From: JAJVID01 sp035275345
GTDB lineage: Bacteria > Acidobacteriota > Blastocatellia > RBC074
Assembly: GCA_035275345.1 (NCBI GenBank)
Contig: DATEMY010000284.1
Location: forward strand, 1-16,379
Reading direction: 5' to 3'
Length of the DNA stretch: 16,379 bases
Shown: one piece after another, positions 15,588 through 16,379 of the stretch
Layout of the letters: each line of letters begins with the position of its first letter
How positions within the stretch are numbered: the stretch's first letter is position 1
Notes under the pieces: model-generated
The model's database searches: none
Told to the model about the DNA's origin: nothing
Seen by the model: the letters and a program-made list of their open reading frames with translations, nothing else
Translations under genes and position numbers: made by a program

Positions 15588-16328
15588 ATGCAACGTCACC
15601 GTTTTTACGCCTCGCCATCGAGTTTTAGCGAATCGTCCGTCACGCTGGATGCCGAAGAGTCGCATCACCTGACGCGAGTTCTGAGGCTGGGCGAAGGCGC
15701 GCGGGTATTTATTTTTGATGGCGAAGGCGCCGAATACGAATGTGAAGTCGCGCGCGTCGCCAAACGCGAGGTTGAACTGAACCTGTTGCGGCGGTTAGAT
15801 GACGTTGTCGAATCGCCGCTGCAAACGACGCTGGCGCAGGCGTTGATCAAAGGCGACAAGTTCGACTGGGTGATTCAGAAAGCGACCGAGCTCGGCGTGA
15901 CGCGGATTGTCCCGCTGGTCACGGACCACTGCGACATTAAACGCGCCGAAGAGCGCGCGGAGCAAAGGCTGCAACGGCGCCGGCGAATCTCACTCGAAGC
16001 TTTGAAACAATGCGGGCGGCGAAGGCTGGTCGAAATTTGCGAACCGGCGCCTTTCGACGATTTCTGCGACTCGGCGGATCACAGCGTGCGCCTGATCTTT
16101 TCCGAATGCGGCGGAGAAAGCCTCGGCGAGGTCTCGGCGAAATTGCAGGACGTCAAGCAGCTCAGCCTCTGGGTTGCGTCTGAAGGCGGTTGGAGCGAGC
16201 GCGAATTGCTGAAGGCCGAATCCAGCGGCTTTACGCCCGTGAACCTCGGCTCGCGGATTCTCAGAACTGAGACAGCCGCGATCGTCGCCGTTACTCTGGC
16301 GCAGCACTTGTTCGGCGATCTGCGCTAG
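15588..16328 (+). CDS. rsmE: 16S rRNA (uracil(1498)-N3)-methyltransferase RsmE
   Basis: The 246-residue protein is an SPOUT-class methyltransferase, close to the usual family length. It methylates N3 of U1498 in helix 44 of 16S rRNA. The N-terminal PUA-like domain (1-70) begins QRHRFYASPSSF and contains SHHLTRVLRLGEG. The knot domain has ALIKGDKFDWVIQKATELGV, the loop EGGWSERE in place of the usual GPEGGLS, and LGSRILRTETAAI, which forms the SAM-binding knot. The ATG at 15588 gives the usual N-terminus; an in-frame TTG at 15516 would add a hydrophilic stretch without family resemblance. It lies 190 nt after comEC, so it may have its own promoter; AT-rich sequence with TATATAG and TATAAA (15483-15495) is a candidate -10 region. 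Confidence 0.93.
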   Translation: MQRHRFYASPSSFSESSVTLDAEESHHLTRVLRLGEGARVFIFDGEGAEYECEVARVAKREVELNLLRRLDDVVESPLQTTLAQALIKGDKFDWVIQKATELGVTRIVPLVTDHCDIKRAEERAEQRLQRRRRISLEALKQCGRRRLVEICEPAPFDDFCDSADHSVRLIFSECGGESLGEVSAKLQDVKQLSLWVASEGGWSERELLKAESSGFTPVNLGSRILRTETAAIVAVTLAQHLFGDLR

Positions 16329-16353
16329 TTGATAAAGTACCGCGCGCGTAAGC

Positions 16354-16379
16354 AAGCGGCTGTCATCGCGCAGCCGCTT
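16354..16379 (+). terminator. Terminator-like hairpin after rsmE, cut by the window edge
   Basis: AAGCGGCTG (16354-16362) pairs perfectly with CAGCCGCTT (16371-16379) around an 8-nt loop, 26 nt after the rsmE stop. Whether a T-run follows lies outside the window. Confidence 0.6.

Noticed and set aside
10161..16356. Shared string GCGCGTRAGCAAG at 10161-10173 and 16344-16356
   Set aside because: Only 13 bp with one mismatch in GC-rich context; it may belong to a repeat family, but two short matches are not enough to claim one.

Overview
The window looks like a chromosomal segment of an Acidobacteriota-type bacterium, possibly class Blastocatellia. This is inferred from gene content: an ECF sigma factor overlapping a large Ser/Thr kinase with a transmembrane segment and TPR-like C-terminus, a membrane protein with the N-terminal module common in acidobacterial regulators, a GH20 glycosidase, and intergenic stretches full of inverted and short-period repeats. 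DNA is moderately GC-rich with AT-rich intergenic gaps. No rRNA, tRNA, CRISPR array or complete mobile element was seen.

Left part (1-1378, all leftward). A gene start runs off the left edge; its first residues resemble IS1182-type transposases, and its start codon lies in a long inverted repeat. Upstream of it are an OsmC-family protein and a ferritin-like protein, plausibly one stress operon. The ferritin-like gene appears frameshifted: the start codon with the best ribosome binding site is in a different frame from the conserved body.

Centre-left (1585-8477, all rightward). The ECF sigma factor and the Ser/Thr kinase overlap by 11 nt. This is the most interesting pair, because the sigma factor has threonines where most ECF factors have acidic residues in region 2.2, as in kinase-activated sigma factors. 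A biotin-protein ligase without a DNA-binding domain follows 3 nt after the kinase. Next come an unrecognised, probably cytoplasmic protein and an RlmD/RumA-type 23S rRNA uracil-C5 methyltransferase. The gaps hold a perfect 40-bp inverted repeat and a G-rich heptad repeat hairpin.

Centre (8510-10258). A near-perfect 37-bp inverted repeat separates the methyltransferase from a convergent gene for a membrane-anchored, probably DNA-binding protein (predicted DNA-binding-like N-domain, one TM helix, extracytoplasmic C-domain). That gene is divergent from an exported GH20 beta-N-acetylhexosaminidase. The shared intergenic region holds several palindromes, which suggests that the membrane protein regulates itself or the glycosidase.

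Right part (12323-16379). A 333-bp gap holds a second copy of the CACGAAT repeat and two hairpins. It is followed by a complete ComEC DNA-uptake channel with an intact metallo-beta-lactamase domain, then the 16S rRNA methyltransferase RsmE, and a terminator-like hairpin at the window edge.
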